Shown: positions 34,466 to 43,965, numbered from the stretch's first letter. The stretch is 64,000 nt of DNA from Lancefieldella sp018380095 (GCA_018380095.1 JAGZUI010000005.1:1-64000), one strand, 5' to 3'. The notes: a model not told the origin generated them from the letters alone. A program made the numbers and translations.

Positions 34466-35365
34466 CTAACCTCTTTCTACCTTCGAAAGATATGTCGCAA
34501 GAGCCTCTTGCCAAGGCCTCATACAATTTCCAATGGTACTCTCAAGATGCCCATTTACCAAAGATGAATATGCGGGGCGAGAAGCGCTTTCTGGGTGCAT
34601 CTCTTTCCACTGAGCAGAAGTTACTCTAGCAACCTTACAATCAAGATTACTGCCAGCCATAATAGCTTCGGCAAAATCAGCCCATGAGCATGTTCCCTCA
34701 TTGGTTGCGTGGTAGATGCCATAGTTCTCAGTAGCCGCAATGCACAAGATTGTATGTGCCAAATCATTTGCGCTGGTAGGATTACCTACTTGATCATCAA
34801 CAACACTAATCTCTGAATACTTTGCACCAAGGGTGCGCATGGTTGCCACAAAGTTCTTGCCAACATAACCATAAAGCCACGCCGTTCTAACCACAAACGT
34901 TTGAGCATTTGCGGCCAGCGCAAGTCCCTCTCCTGCTAATTTGGATCGACCGTAAGCAGAAACAGGATAAGGAGCATCTTGTTCCGTGCGAGGAGAGCTT
35001 TCCTTACCGCTAAAAACATAATCAGTGGATACCTGAACAAGCTTTGTTTGTGTAGAGTTGCAAGCTCGTGCAAGATTCATAGGGCCAAGCGCATTTACTG
35101 CAAACGCCATCTCAAAATTGCTCTCGCAACCATCTACATTTGTTGCGGCAGCACAGTTAATAACAGCGTCATAGCGTTCATGCTGGTCAAACCATGTATT
35201 AACTGCCTCAGCGCTAGTGATGTCAAGCTCGTCTGCGTCGGTATAATCAACATCTGGTTCAACAAAAACCTCTGGGATTGGGCCAATCTCAGAGACACCG
35301 GACTCAAAAAGACATTTGAGCTCATTGCCTAACTGGCCATGCGCACCGGTAATAAGAACGTGCAT
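34466..35365 (-). CDS. rfbD: dTDP-4-dehydrorhamnose reductase
   Basis: A 299-residue SDR: VLITGAHGQLGNEL, NCAAATNVDGCE, STDYVFSGKESSPRTEQDAPYPVSAYGRSKLAGE (YxxxK) and RTAWLYGY. It performs the last, NADPH-dependent step to dTDP-L-rhamnose. The frame is open 45 codons further, but the ATG at 35365, one base after the rfbA stop, begins exactly at the Rossmann strand and is the true start. Confidence 0.93.
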   Translation of the reverse strand: MHVLITGAHGQLGNELKCLFESGVSEIGPIPEVFVEPDVDYTDADELDITSAEAVNTWFDQHERYDAVINCAAATNVDGCESNFEMAFAVNALGPMNLARACNSTQTKLVQVSTDYVFSGKESSPRTEQDAPYPVSAYGRSKLAGEGLALAANAQTFVVRTAWLYGYVGKNFVATMRTLGAKYSEISVVDDQVGNPTSANDLAHTILCIAATENYGIYHATNEGTCSWADFAEAIMAGSNLDCKVARVTSAQWKEMHPESASRPAYSSLVNGHLESTIGNCMRPWQEALATYLSKVERG

Positions 35366-35366
35366 A

Positions 35367-36269
35367 CTACTCTCCCTTTCCAGAAGGAAGGATACGTCCT
35401 TCTGCAACGCTCTTGAGGTGCTCGCCATACGTAGATTTACCGTAGCGTTCTGCACATTCAATGAGTTTTGAGCTATCAATCCAGCCATTCTCAAAAGCAA
35501 TCTCTTCTGGAACGCTTACCGGCAGACCTTGAGCTGTTTCAACGGTACGGACAAAGGTTGATGCCTCAAAGAGAGACTCCATAGTTCCTGTATCAAGCCA
35601 TGCAAAACCGCGGCCAAGTGTGACAACGTCAAGCGTGCCATCCTCAAGATACAGACGGTTAAGATCAGTAATCTCGTATTCACCACGAGCACTTGGCTGA
35701 ACTTGCTTTACCAGCTCAGTAACACGCTGATCATAGAAATAGAGACCAGTTACGGCATAGTTAGATTTTGGATGGGTTGGCTTCTCTTCAATTGAAATAG
35801 CGTTGTAATTCTTATCAAATTCAACAACACCAAAGCGCTCTGGATCATCCACGTGGTAACCAAAAACGGTAGCACGACCAGACGTTTGTGCCTGTTGGGC
35901 AGCTTTTCTGACAAGTCCTGAAAGACCGTTTCCAAAGAAGATATTGTCTCCAAGAATCAGAGCTGCAGCGTCATCACCAATAAACTCTTTACCAATAACA
36001 AATGCCTGAGCCAATCCATCAGGAGAAGGCTGTTCAGCATAGCTGATAGAAATGCCAAAATCAGAACCGTCACCCAAAAGCTTTTCAAAATTTGGAAGGT
36101 CACGGGGAGTAGAGATAACAAGAATGTCTCTAATCCCCGCCAGCATAAGCGTAGACAGAGGATAGTAAATCATTGGCTTGTCATACACAGGCAGAAGCTG
36201 TTTAGATGTAACGGTTGTCAGGGGATAAAGCCTGGTACCGCTACCTCCTGCAAGAATAATGCCTTTCAA
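35367..36269 (-). CDS. rfbA: glucose-1-phosphate thymidylyltransferase
   Basis: A 300-residue RmlA: GIILAGGSGTRLYPLT (phosphate loop), KPMIYYPLSTLMLAGI, ALILGDNIFFG, PERFGVVEFD and WLDTGTMESLFEAS. It makes dTDP-glucose, the first step of the pathway, from glucose 1-phosphate that the phosphoglucomutase at 43966 can supply. The start codon is TTG, placed eight bases after GGGGAG. It is the first gene of the rfbA-rfbD-rfbB-licD operon. Confidence 0.94.
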   Translation of the reverse strand: MKGIILAGGSGTRLYPLTTVTSKQLLPVYDKPMIYYPLSTLMLAGIRDILVISTPRDLPNFEKLLGDGSDFGISISYAEQPSPDGLAQAFVIGKEFIGDDAAALILGDNIFFGNGLSGLVRKAAQQAQTSGRATVFGYHVDDPERFGVVEFDKNYNAISIEEKPTHPKSNYAVTGLYFYDQRVTELVKQVQPSARGEYEITDLNRLYLEDGTLDVVTLGRGFAWLDTGTMESLFEASTFVRTVETAQGLPVSVPEEIAFENGWIDSSKLIECAERYGKSTYGEHLKSVAEGRILPSGKGE

Positions 36270-36343
36270 AATTACTCCCCATCAATCGGGCTTCCCGCTA
36301 AACACCGTTTAGGACGATATTGATATGTAATCTTACCAAAGTC

Positions 36344-38524
36344 TTACTCAACAGCGGTGATTCTATACAGTCTATAAGGTCCTTCTTGAAGAACAATCTC
36401 AAATCCAGGAATTTCATCAGTAATCTGTAAACCTGAGAAATAATAGCTTTGGTCTCCTAATAAAGCTGGATTTTCTAAATCTAACAACAGGACATATCTT
36501 GCACCAGTTTCTCGCACTGCCTGCTGAACCTCTGGATTACTAGCTACCTCATTAAGCCTTGTACGAATAATTACGCTTTGTGGCAGCTCTTCTGTTTCTA
36601 CCTTCGCACGGTAGAAAATGTTCATGCCATAAAGCGAGTTTAGAACAAGAGAGCCATCGTAAGGATTATTAACTACCAGGTCATTACCAACAATCTGGAG
36701 AGCCTTTTTTACAAACTCATCCTCACTTGCCTTATAGGTTGTATGCTCACGAGGCTCAAAGACCTCATTGAGCCATATGATGCCATAACGGATTTCGCTA
36801 TGCTCTTTTTTAGGTAAGCTTGCCAAGTTCCACGGACTCAAAAGTACGCAGCCCCATAACACCGCCACGATGCCCATAAGAATGCCAGAGTTCTTAATAA
36901 ACATGCAGGGCTTACAGGTTGATTGATCTCCATTTGCAGAAATGGTACAAGCAGAATTCTCTGAGCTTGTTTTCTCGCCTTTGTTTCCTTTTTCTTTGAC
37001 CGTCTTAATAACGTATTTAATCAAGTCAAATACAAGCGTGATGGATGTTTCCATGCCAATAATTGCAACAGGAACTGCTGCTATTGCTACCATCGCGGCG
37101 GTTCTTTCTGGATCGGTATACCAAAATCCCGAGAAAAACCTCTTAATAGGAATCACATCAGAAAGACTTGCTACATAAATGACGGCAGTCATGAGAAATA
37201 CCAGAGTGAGCCAGCGACAATTCTTATTCATACAACAGCTCACAAATCCAAGCCAGAACGCAACGGCAAAAAGAATCTGTGGCAAATTCAAAAGCAAGCC
37301 AAAATTCAATACGGAAAGAACTGACTTAATTGGATCAAAATAAATTTCCCAGAGGAAATTAACTGTCGGTGCCATAAAACTTGAATTAAGCACAATAGTC
37401 CACATACCAATAGCGGAGCCAAGAGTTACGCACTCTAAACAAATCAATAGAATAATTTTCTTCGGTTTTGTTAATTCAAATTTCTTACTCAAATACTGAG
37501 CAAAACTTGGAAGCAAGTTGCAAAGAACAAATGGTAAAACAAAAATAGCCCACAAAAAATCTGCACTAGGATGGACCAATGCTAGTGCAATAATCCCCAT
37601 AAAACATAAACAAAGTGTATGAATATTTACAGAAAATTTTTGAACGCTATGAGTTGATGAGCATGCTTCTTTGCAGGATGTCTTCTCGTTAAAAGACAAT
37701 ATAAAGACTGCTGCAACAGTGGGGACAAGACAAAAGCCAGCTACATTAGGAAAGACTGCATGAACCGTAACCATTCGAATAGGAAAAGCCAATTGTGCAA
37801 ATGCCGCAAATGCAGTCAGTAAACTAAAAGTTAAATTTTTCTTTCCTATCACTTGAAGCAAAGCACAGACGCCCACTGGATATATAACCGCGACAAAAAC
37901 AAACCAAACCACATTTTCTGTAAGTACCTCATTAAAGCCTGTAATTGCTGCAGTGACAGCTGCTAAAGAATGAAATAAAGTTGGATAAAAGCCCTCGTCA
38001 AAGAAGGGGGTCTGAAGCTCTGGTCTTGCTCCTGTATAAAAGGCAGCATGCAGCATAGAATAAATGCCCGACTGAACACTTCTTGTAATGTACGCCAGGT
38101 GCGCGTAGTTATCAGCGGACTGCAAGAACCAAGAGGGGTTTCTAATTGCTTTGTGGAAAATAACAAAGAATATTGCAGTAGAGATAGCAGCAGTCACTAA
38201 GAGAAAGACTCCGTTTAGAGAGTCCTTCTCGCCAAGGTTTACATGAGATTGATTTTCCTGGATGGGTCTGATTTTCTGAATAAGATACGAAAGCCCAGCA
38301 GCAATCAAGATAAAAAGACCAACGCCTCCCAAAAGCGGCGTTACACCTCTTAGACCCAAAGGATATATTGCAATTCCAGAAAAACCAATGAGGCAGACCG
38401 AGATAAGCGGAGCTACCACAAGGGATGTCATTCGTTTAGTGCCAATAGCGCGAGAAAAAAGATATCCCGGTACATAACAAAGAACCAGTACAACTGCTAC
38501 TGCTAGAGCAAACTGTCTCCACAT
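36344..38524 (-). CDS. large polytopic membrane protein (DUF6541-like)
   Basis: A 726-residue protein with about 13-15 membrane helices and a C-terminal extracytoplasmic part (about 590-726). The pattern, with helices separated by short loops, NPSWFLQSADNYAHLAYITRSV in the first large loop, and a mixed alpha/beta end, fits the DUF6541 type of actinobacterial GT-C-like membrane glycosyltransferases or polymerases. In a rhamnose glycan locus it may assemble or modify the polymer outside the membrane; this is inference. A loop near residue 95 reads NLGEKDS over a GGCGAGAA word. Confidence 0.55.
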   Translation of the reverse strand: MWRQFALAVAVVLVLCYVPGYLFSRAIGTKRMTSLVVAPLISVCLIGFSGIAIYPLGLRGVTPLLGGVGLFILIAAGLSYLIQKIRPIQENQSHVNLGEKDSLNGVFLLVTAAISTAIFFVIFHKAIRNPSWFLQSADNYAHLAYITRSVQSGIYSMLHAAFYTGARPELQTPFFDEGFYPTLFHSLAAVTAAITGFNEVLTENVVWFVFVAVIYPVGVCALLQVIGKKNLTFSLLTAFAAFAQLAFPIRMVTVHAVFPNVAGFCLVPTVAAVFILSFNEKTSCKEACSSTHSVQKFSVNIHTLCLCFMGIIALALVHPSADFLWAIFVLPFVLCNLLPSFAQYLSKKFELTKPKKIILLICLECVTLGSAIGMWTIVLNSSFMAPTVNFLWEIYFDPIKSVLSVLNFGLLLNLPQILFAVAFWLGFVSCCMNKNCRWLTLVFLMTAVIYVASLSDVIPIKRFFSGFWYTDPERTAAMVAIAAVPVAIIGMETSITLVFDLIKYVIKTVKEKGNKGEKTSSENSACTISANGDQSTCKPCMFIKNSGILMGIVAVLWGCVLLSPWNLASLPKKEHSEIRYGIIWLNEVFEPREHTTYKASEDEFVKKALQIVGNDLVVNNPYDGSLVLNSLYGMNIFYRAKVETEELPQSVIIRTRLNEVASNPEVQQAVRETGARYVLLLDLENPALLGDQSYYFSGLQITDEIPGFEIVLQEGPYRLYRITAVE

Positions 38525-38557
38525 GTGTAAGCTTCCTTATTTGGTTGCCATTGTCGA

Positions 38558-39769
38558 CTAGATGAGCTGAGCCCAGCGCTTTTTACCTGCCTGGAGAAGA
38601 GCTTTCTCAAGAACCGATGGCTCAACCTTATAGGTCTTTGCGGGAAGAGGCTGCTGGTTAATCTTAATACCGCCGCCGTCAATAAGACGGCGAGCCTCAC
38701 CATTACTTGAAGCAATTTCTACCTCCACCAAAATCTTTGGCAGATAGATAAGGCCATCCTCATCAGCCTCAAGAGAGATGGCAAATTCCTTGATGTCGTC
38801 AGGGACCTCATTGTTCTTGAACTGAGCATCAAAGGCCGCCTGTGCTTTGAGGCCTTCTCCCTCACCGTGATAAAGATCAACAATATTTCTACCAAGAGCA
38901 CGCTTAAGCTGGTAAGGATCAGCAGTGCCGTCCTCAAAGCTCTTGTCAATAGCATCAAGCTCATCAATAGAGAGCGTAGAGCAAAGACGGTAATACATTG
39001 GAATAATCTCGTCAGTAATAGACATGACCTTGCCAAACATATCGTTTGACTCATCGGTCAGTCCAATGTAGTTTCCATAAGACTTACTCATCTTCTTAGT
39101 ACCATCAGTACCTACAAGAAGAGGCATGGTAAGCGCAATCTGCGGCTCCATGTCCATATCACGCATAAGATCACGACCGGCAAGCAGGTTGAAAATCTGG
39201 TCGTTTCCGCCCATCTCTACATCTGCCTTGATAACAACAGAATCGTATGCCTGAAGAACTGGATAAATGAACTCGTGAAGCGCAATTGGCTGCTGATTAT
39301 GATAGCGATTAGAGAAGTCTTCTCGCTCAAGAATACGAGCAATGGTGAACTTGCTCATAAGGCCAAGCATGGTCTCAAGATTCATAGGCTTAATCCAGTC
39401 ACCGTTATGAACAACAGTGGTTCTTTCTGGATCAAGAATCTTCATAGCCTGGTTAACATAGGTCTCTGCGTTTGCATCCACCTGCTCTGCAGTGAGAGGA
39501 GGACGGGTAGAATCGCGTCCGGAAGGGTCTCCGATCAGCGCGGTGCCGCTACCAATAATCAAGGTGACATTATGGCCAAGGTCTTGGAACTGACGCATCT
39601 TGCGCAAAGGAACTGCGTGTCCCAGATGCAAATCAGGACTTGTTGGATCAACGCCAAGCTTAATATTAAGAGGGGTACCCTTCTTGAGTTTTTCTTTTAG
39701 ACCATCCAAAGGAACAATCTGCATAGTTCCTGAAGTAATAACACGGAGCTGTTCTTCTACTGAAAGCAC
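38558..39769 (-). CDS. tyrS: tyrosyl-tRNA synthetase
   Basis: A 403-residue class I synthetase: KLGVDPTSPDLHLGHAVPL (HIGH-type HLGH), MGGNDQIFNLLAGR (tyrosine-site loop), the KMSKSYGN motif, and a C-terminal S4 RNA-binding domain (EARRLIDGGGIKINQQP). It charges tRNA-Tyr. The HLGH/KMSKS pattern is that of the TyrZ-like bacterial branch. I chose the GTG at 39769, six bases after GAGAGGA. I see no T-box leader in the 160-base gap to the divergent PBP gene. Confidence 0.93.
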   Translation of the reverse strand: MLSVEEQLRVITSGTMQIVPLDGLKEKLKKGTPLNIKLGVDPTSPDLHLGHAVPLRKMRQFQDLGHNVTLIIGSGTALIGDPSGRDSTRPPLTAEQVDANAETYVNQAMKILDPERTTVVHNGDWIKPMNLETMLGLMSKFTIARILEREDFSNRYHNQQPIALHEFIYPVLQAYDSVVIKADVEMGGNDQIFNLLAGRDLMRDMDMEPQIALTMPLLVGTDGTKKMSKSYGNYIGLTDESNDMFGKVMSITDEIIPMYYRLCSTLSIDELDAIDKSFEDGTADPYQLKRALGRNIVDLYHGEGEGLKAQAAFDAQFKNNEVPDDIKEFAISLEADEDGLIYLPKILVEVEIASSNGEARRLIDGGGIKINQQPLPAKTYKVEPSVLEKALLQAGKKRWAQLI

Positions 39770-39874
39770 TCTGTATCCTCTCAACGCAAGCCTGTTAAAC
39801 CATATAGTTACTGCTACAAATAGTATTAATCAAATATGTTATCTATCAGAATACAACAGAGTTGTAACTCTTTA

Positions 39875-39904
39875 TTCACTGAAACATAAATATCAGACTA
39901 TAAT
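39875..39904 (+). promoter_or_regulatory. promoter of PBP1A gene
   Basis: TATAAT at 39899-39904 with TTCACT at 39875-39880 (four of six to consensus) and an 18-base spacer. It lies 27 bases before the ATG. Confidence 0.5.
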
Positions 39905-39930
39905 AGTGAGAGCTATGACAAGGAGGCTCA

Positions 39931-42057
39931 ATGGGTATTAGAACCCGTCGTGCACGTAAACACGCAAATACACATGCCGTAGGTTTTGGCGTTGCTGGAT
40001 TCTTTGGCTTTATGGCTCTTCTCGCGCTTGCACTTGCTCTTTCTTTGGGTGCAGCTGTTTCTTCATGGCTCGAGGACCTGCCTGATTACAACTCTGCTGA
40101 TGCCTACCTGGTAGCAGAGCCTACCCGCGTTTATGACTCCAAGGGTAACGACATTGCTGACTTCTATCTGCAGCAGCGCCGTTCCGTTACCCTGGATCAG
40201 ATTTCTCCTTATGTTATTCAGGGCACCATTGATACTGAGGATAAGCGCTTCTATTCCCACAGCGGTATTGACCCCTGGGGTATTGTCCGCGCATCTGTTG
40301 GCTCGCTGTTTGGTGGCGGCGAAGGTGCTTCCACTATTACGCAGCAGCTTGTTCGTAACACTGTTCTTTCTAACGAGCAGTTTGAGCGCTCTTTGAAGCG
40401 TAAGGTCCGCGAGGCTTACATCTCTATTCAGATGGAGAAGAAGTTTACTAAGGACCAGATTCTTAATATGTACCTCAACACCATTTACTACGGTAATGGT
40501 GCCTACGGTATTGAGGCTGCAAGTATTATCTACTTTAACAAGCATGCAAGTGATTTGACTCTTGCTGAGGCTGCAACGCTTGCTGGCCTTCCAAATGCTC
40601 CTTCTGCCTATGACCCAACTGTTAATCCAGAGGCAGCAAGAGAAAGGCGTAATACCGTTCTTGAGCGTATGCTTCGCGCGGGCGATATTACACAGGAGCA
40701 GTACGATGAAGCTGTTGCTGAGGACTTAGTACTTAACCCTGGTACTTTGACCGACAACATTGGCCAGTTCCCTTACTGGACTGACTACATTCGTAGCCTG
40801 CTTCAGGAAGACTTTGATAGCGATACTATTCTCCAGGGTGGATTGCGTGTTTATACTACACTTGATCCTGACCTCCAGAAAGATGCTGATGAGGCTGCTA
40901 GAAGGCGTATTGCTGAGCTTGGCAACCCTCGCCTGGGCGCTGCTTTGGTTTCCATTGATCCTCAAACTGGCTACATTAAAGCAATGGTTGGTGGACAGGA
41001 TTACTCAAAGAGTCAGTACAACATTGCAACCAGTAGTAACCGTCAGATGGGCTCCAGTTTTAAGATGTATACGCTGGTAGCAGCCCTTTCTGAGGGTATG
41101 AACCCAGAGATTGTTCTTAACGGCAACTCCCCTATGCAAATTACGCCAACCTGGTTGGTTAAAAACGCTGGCAACTACAGCTACGGTGCAATTACCCTGC
41201 GTCAAGGTACGGTTTACTCGTCCAACACTGTTTACGCACAGGTTGCTGAAGCTATTGGTATCGATAAGATCCTTCAGACGTGCTATGCCATGGGTATTCG
41301 CACTCAGCTACAGCCATACCTGTCTACCACTCTTGGTTCTCAGGGCGTAACCCCTATTGAGCAGTGCACAGCATTTGCAACGCTTGCTGCAGGCGGTGTT
41401 CGTCGTGATGCTGTAGCAATTACACGCATCGAAGACCGTAACGGAAACGTTATCTACGAGCACAAGGACAACCCAGTTCAGGCAATTAGCCCAGCTGTTG
41501 CTGCAGCTGCTACCGATGTTCTGAGCGGCGTTCTTACCTCTGGTACTGGTCGCTATGCTTACAACCTGAAGACCTTTAACCAGCCAGTTGCTGGTAAGAC
41601 AGGTACTTCCGATAACTCCGAGGACCTTTGGTTCTGCGCCTATACTCCACAGCTTGCAACAGTTGCTTGGTGCGGATATCCAGATAGTCGTGACCCCGTT
41701 ATTATTGGCGGTGGAGAGTCTTCTACCTTTGTTACTGCACAGTATGTTTGGGCTTACTACATGAACGCAGCACTATCTGGTGTTGCACGTGCTGAGTTCC
41801 CAAAGACTACCGAAACTATCTCTTATAAGCCTGATAGCTACTGGAAGTTTGTTGGTGGCTCCGCTAATGCCAAGCAAGAAAAGGAAGATGACGACGAAGA
41901 GGAAGAGGAAGAGGAGACTACTGACGAGGAGGAAGAGGACAATTCCACCACTACTCCTACCACTCCTACTACTCCAGCCACACCTGGTACTGGTACGGGC
42001 ACAGGAACAGGAACGGGCACGGGAACGGGCACCGGAACTGGAACAGGAACTCCATAA
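39931..42057 (+). CDS. class A penicillin-binding protein
   Basis: A 708-residue PBP1A-type enzyme. It has a basic cytoplasmic start, one membrane helix (about 18-42), a GT51 transglycosylase domain (about 75-255; TEDKRFYSHSGIDPWGIVRA, GASTITQQLVRN) and a transpeptidase domain (about 320-620) with the SXXK serine in SSFKMYTL, SSNT, and KTGTSDNS. It builds and cross-links peptidoglycan. After residue 650 comes an acidic run (EEDDDEEEEEEE) and a Thr/Pro then Gly-Thr repeat tail. AAGGAGG precedes the ATG. The short TATAAT promoter and the terminator at 42078 make it monocistronic. Confidence 0.93.
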   Translation: MGIRTRRARKHANTHAVGFGVAGFFGFMALLALALALSLGAAVSSWLEDLPDYNSADAYLVAEPTRVYDSKGNDIADFYLQQRRSVTLDQISPYVIQGTIDTEDKRFYSHSGIDPWGIVRASVGSLFGGGEGASTITQQLVRNTVLSNEQFERSLKRKVREAYISIQMEKKFTKDQILNMYLNTIYYGNGAYGIEAASIIYFNKHASDLTLAEAATLAGLPNAPSAYDPTVNPEAARERRNTVLERMLRAGDITQEQYDEAVAEDLVLNPGTLTDNIGQFPYWTDYIRSLLQEDFDSDTILQGGLRVYTTLDPDLQKDADEAARRRIAELGNPRLGAALVSIDPQTGYIKAMVGGQDYSKSQYNIATSSNRQMGSSFKMYTLVAALSEGMNPEIVLNGNSPMQITPTWLVKNAGNYSYGAITLRQGTVYSSNTVYAQVAEAIGIDKILQTCYAMGIRTQLQPYLSTTLGSQGVTPIEQCTAFATLAAGGVRRDAVAITRIEDRNGNVIYEHKDNPVQAISPAVAAAATDVLSGVLTSGTGRYAYNLKTFNQPVAGKTGTSDNSEDLWFCAYTPQLATVAWCGYPDSRDPVIIGGGESSTFVTAQYVWAYYMNAALSGVARAEFPKTTETISYKPDSYWKFVGGSANAKQEKEDDDEEEEEEETTDEEEEDNSTTTPTTPTTPATPGTGTGTGTGTGTGTGTGTGTGTP
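41985..42054 (+). repeat. 6-bp tandem repeat coding Gly-Thr tail
   Basis: About eleven imperfect units of the form GG(T/C/A)AC(T/G/A/C), read as alternating Gly-Thr, end the PBP gene. Third bases vary, so the array has been partly randomised, but its period-6 structure permits slippage without frameshift. Confidence 0.8.
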
Positions 42058-42077
42058 ACCTCTGGTTTATCTACAAC

Positions 42078-42117
42078 AAAAAGGAGTCTGCACTAAGCAG
42101 GCTCCTTTTTCTTTTTG
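42078..42117 (+). terminator. terminator of PBP1A gene
   Basis: Stem AAAGGAG-T-CTGC with GCAG-G-CTCCTTT around a five-base loop, followed by TTTTTCTTTTT. It lies 21 bases after the stop. Confidence 0.85.
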
Positions 42118-42136
42118 AATGAGGTGTGCTTTTGAC

Positions 42137-42149
42137 GGGTTTCTCGCCA
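42137..42149 (-). repeat. GGCGAGAAACCC word, copy 3 (intergenic)
   Basis: TGGCGAGAAACCC on the minus strand in the short gap between the PBP terminator and the convergent argR stop. The flank GACGGG...AAA is shared with copy 4. Confidence 0.85.
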
Positions 42150-42162
42150 AAAGATTTGTGTT

Positions 42163-42603
42163 TTATAGAACGCTCTCTACGTTGCCAAGCTGCGTAATGA
42201 TGCGCACCACGTCTGCAGCGTGCTCGGTCTTATCCACAATCATCAAAACGGTATCGTCGCCGGCAACGGTGCCAACAACGTGGTCAAGCTCAACGTCATC
42301 AAGGGCAAACGCAACGGCTGATGCAGTGCCCGGATGGCATCGAATCACAATAAGATTCTCTGCTGCCGTAGCCCCAACCACAAACTCAGAGAGCATTTTC
42401 TGCAAATGCATATCTTCAGAAAGCACATAGGCGCCCTCAGGAAGCTTTTGCAAATCCATTTCTGCAGTATCACGAGAAACGGTTGCTTGAGTACAGGCAA
42501 AGCCACGATTTTTGAGCATGTCAACAAGATCGCGCTGTGTGCGGATGGACTCGCTGCGAACAAGCTCACGAATCACGTCCTGTCGAGCATTTCTATGCTT
42601 CAC
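42163..42603 (-). CDS. argR: arginine repressor
   Basis: A 146-residue ArgR/AhrC. The N-terminal winged helix (about 3-70; RELVRSESIRTQRDLVDMLKNRGFACTQATVSRD) binds ARG boxes, and the C-terminal domain (about 80-146; VVGTVAGDDTVLMIV) forms hexamers and binds arginine. The frame extends to 42645, but the GTG at 42603 follows AAGGAAAGAAGG and matches family length. No arginine metabolism genes occur in this window, so its regulon is elsewhere. Confidence 0.92.
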   Translation of the reverse strand: MKHRNARQDVIRELVRSESIRTQRDLVDMLKNRGFACTQATVSRDTAEMDLQKLPEGAYVLSEDMHLQKMLSEFVVGATAAENLIVIRCHPGTASAVAFALDDVELDHVVGTVAGDDTVLMIVDKTEHAADVVRIITQLGNVESVL

Positions 42604-42825
42604 GACGCCTTCTTTCCTTATACGACTCGCTAACTTTGAAAACAAATGATAGTGAATAAAAGAATATACTTAATCAACCCTTATGCGCATGCCAAACCGC
42701 TAAACGGTGCAAATAACCCGCTCGTCGGTCGGAATATTGCATTCACCGTTTTCTAAAAGTATTTATACACTTCTCGCCGTATGATTCATCATGAGTGAAA
42801 CTATTTTTACGGCTTGGAGGCCACC

Positions 42826-43875
42826 ATGCCCCTGAATGATTCACCTGATAGAAGACAAGGCTCCTACGGAGATCCTGCAATGCGTCGCCGTCCTCCACAA
42901 AATGGCCGTCCTTCTCATGATGGCGGTTTTTCTGATAGGCAGGCAAGACGTCGCAAGAGAAATACCCTTGGTTCGCAGGCAGTTCTTTTTAAGAGACAGT
43001 CTCTACTACATCGCATTGATTCTCGTATGAGAACCTATATTGTCATTGGTCTAGCAGTTATTGCAGCACTTTTACTGGTCTTTATTGTGTCGAGCTGCGT
43101 ACGCGGTTGCGCTAAAGAATCTGCTCCAGAGGTAGAGGTCAACTCCGTTGATTCTCGTGTTGCTGTGGGAACTTCAGAGGAGCTGACTAAAGCCCTGGCA
43201 GCAAAGCTTGATCAGAACAAAAACCTTGCCTGGATTGCAGAACACGCTGATAAATACAGCGATAAAAGCCTCATTGAGCTGGCACTTGCCCACCCTGAGG
43301 CTATTGATTTTGTTGCAAACTATCCCGATTCTGACGGCAAAGCTAAAACCTACGACGATTCAATCACCAAAGGCACGGCTCCTCAGCTCTATACCTGGGA
43401 TTCCAGATGGGGCGGAGTCTCGTATGCTGGTTCTGTAATTGCCACCAAGGGCTCTGGTCCCACTGCCCTCTCTATGGCATACATGGGACTTACCGGAAAG
43501 AACAACTGGACTCCAGCAGATATTGCGGGTGCCGTTGAAACCGCTAAAGCAACGGACACCGACTCTGGAATGAACAGATCATTTCTCGAGAAGAACTTAG
43601 CTAACCTTGGTCTTACCGCTGAGAGCTATAACATTTCTGCCGACAATATCACCACGCTTCTAGATGCTGAAACCTTCCTGCTTGTTGAGGTTAAGGGTAA
43701 CAAGCTGAGCTCTGATGGCGATCACTGGATTTTGGTAACCAGCAAGAACGATGACGGCACCGTAAATGTCCACGACCCTCTGTCCCCTGAGGTAAGCGCA
43801 CGTCCATGGGCGGCAGAAACTATTGCCAACGCTGCAAATGCCCTGTACACCGTGACGGTAAAGGCCGCGGAGTAA
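42826..43875 (+). CDS. membrane-anchored C39-like protein, active Cys replaced by Ser
   Basis: A 349-residue protein: Arg/Pro-rich cytoplasmic region (about 1-65), one membrane helix (about 72-93) and a Peptidase_C39_2-like extracytoplasmic domain (about 195-345). The usual nucleophile motif GCGPT is GSGPTALSM here, with codon TCT; the usual His block remains as GDHWILVTS. It is therefore probably not a cysteine peptidase; it may bind or scaffold, or act with Ser. The ATG at 42826 follows GGAGG, and the four codons before it are rejected. Confidence 0.7.
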   Translation: MPLNDSPDRRQGSYGDPAMRRRPPQNGRPSHDGGFSDRQARRRKRNTLGSQAVLFKRQSLLHRIDSRMRTYIVIGLAVIAALLLVFIVSSCVRGCAKESAPEVEVNSVDSRVAVGTSEELTKALAAKLDQNKNLAWIAEHADKYSDKSLIELALAHPEAIDFVANYPDSDGKAKTYDDSITKGTAPQLYTWDSRWGGVSYAGSVIATKGSGPTALSMAYMGLTGKNNWTPADIAGAVETAKATDTDSGMNRSFLEKNLANLGLTAESYNISADNITTLLDAETFLLVEVKGNKLSSDGDHWILVTSKNDDGTVNVHDPLSPEVSARPWAAETIANAANALYTVTVKAAE

Positions 43876-43907
43876 AAAACCCAGCATCCACAAAGGTGAA
43901 TGCTGGG
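43874..43907 (-). terminator. terminator of pgm
   Basis: CCCAGCAT (43880-43887) pairs with ATGCTGGG (43900-43907). The minus-strand side continues into TTTTTT, so it ends the phosphoglucomutase transcript. The hairpin overlaps the stop of the convergent C39-like gene. Confidence 0.8.
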
Positions 43908-43913
43908 CTGGAC

Positions 43914-43926
43914 GGGTTTCTCGCCA
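43914..43926 (-). repeat. GGCGAGAAACCC word, copy 4 (intergenic)
   Basis: TGGCGAGAAACCC on the minus strand in the gap between the pgm stop and its terminator hairpin. It shares the GACGGGTTTCTCGCCAAA context with copy 3. Confidence 0.85.
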
Positions 43927-43965
43927 AAGAATTGCGTAGAAAAACGTTTTAAAGGTAAAGGCGAA

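Noticed and set aside
39770..39930. Possible T-box leader of tyrS
   Set aside because: The 160-base gap lacks the T-box sequence and any specifier-like hairpin.
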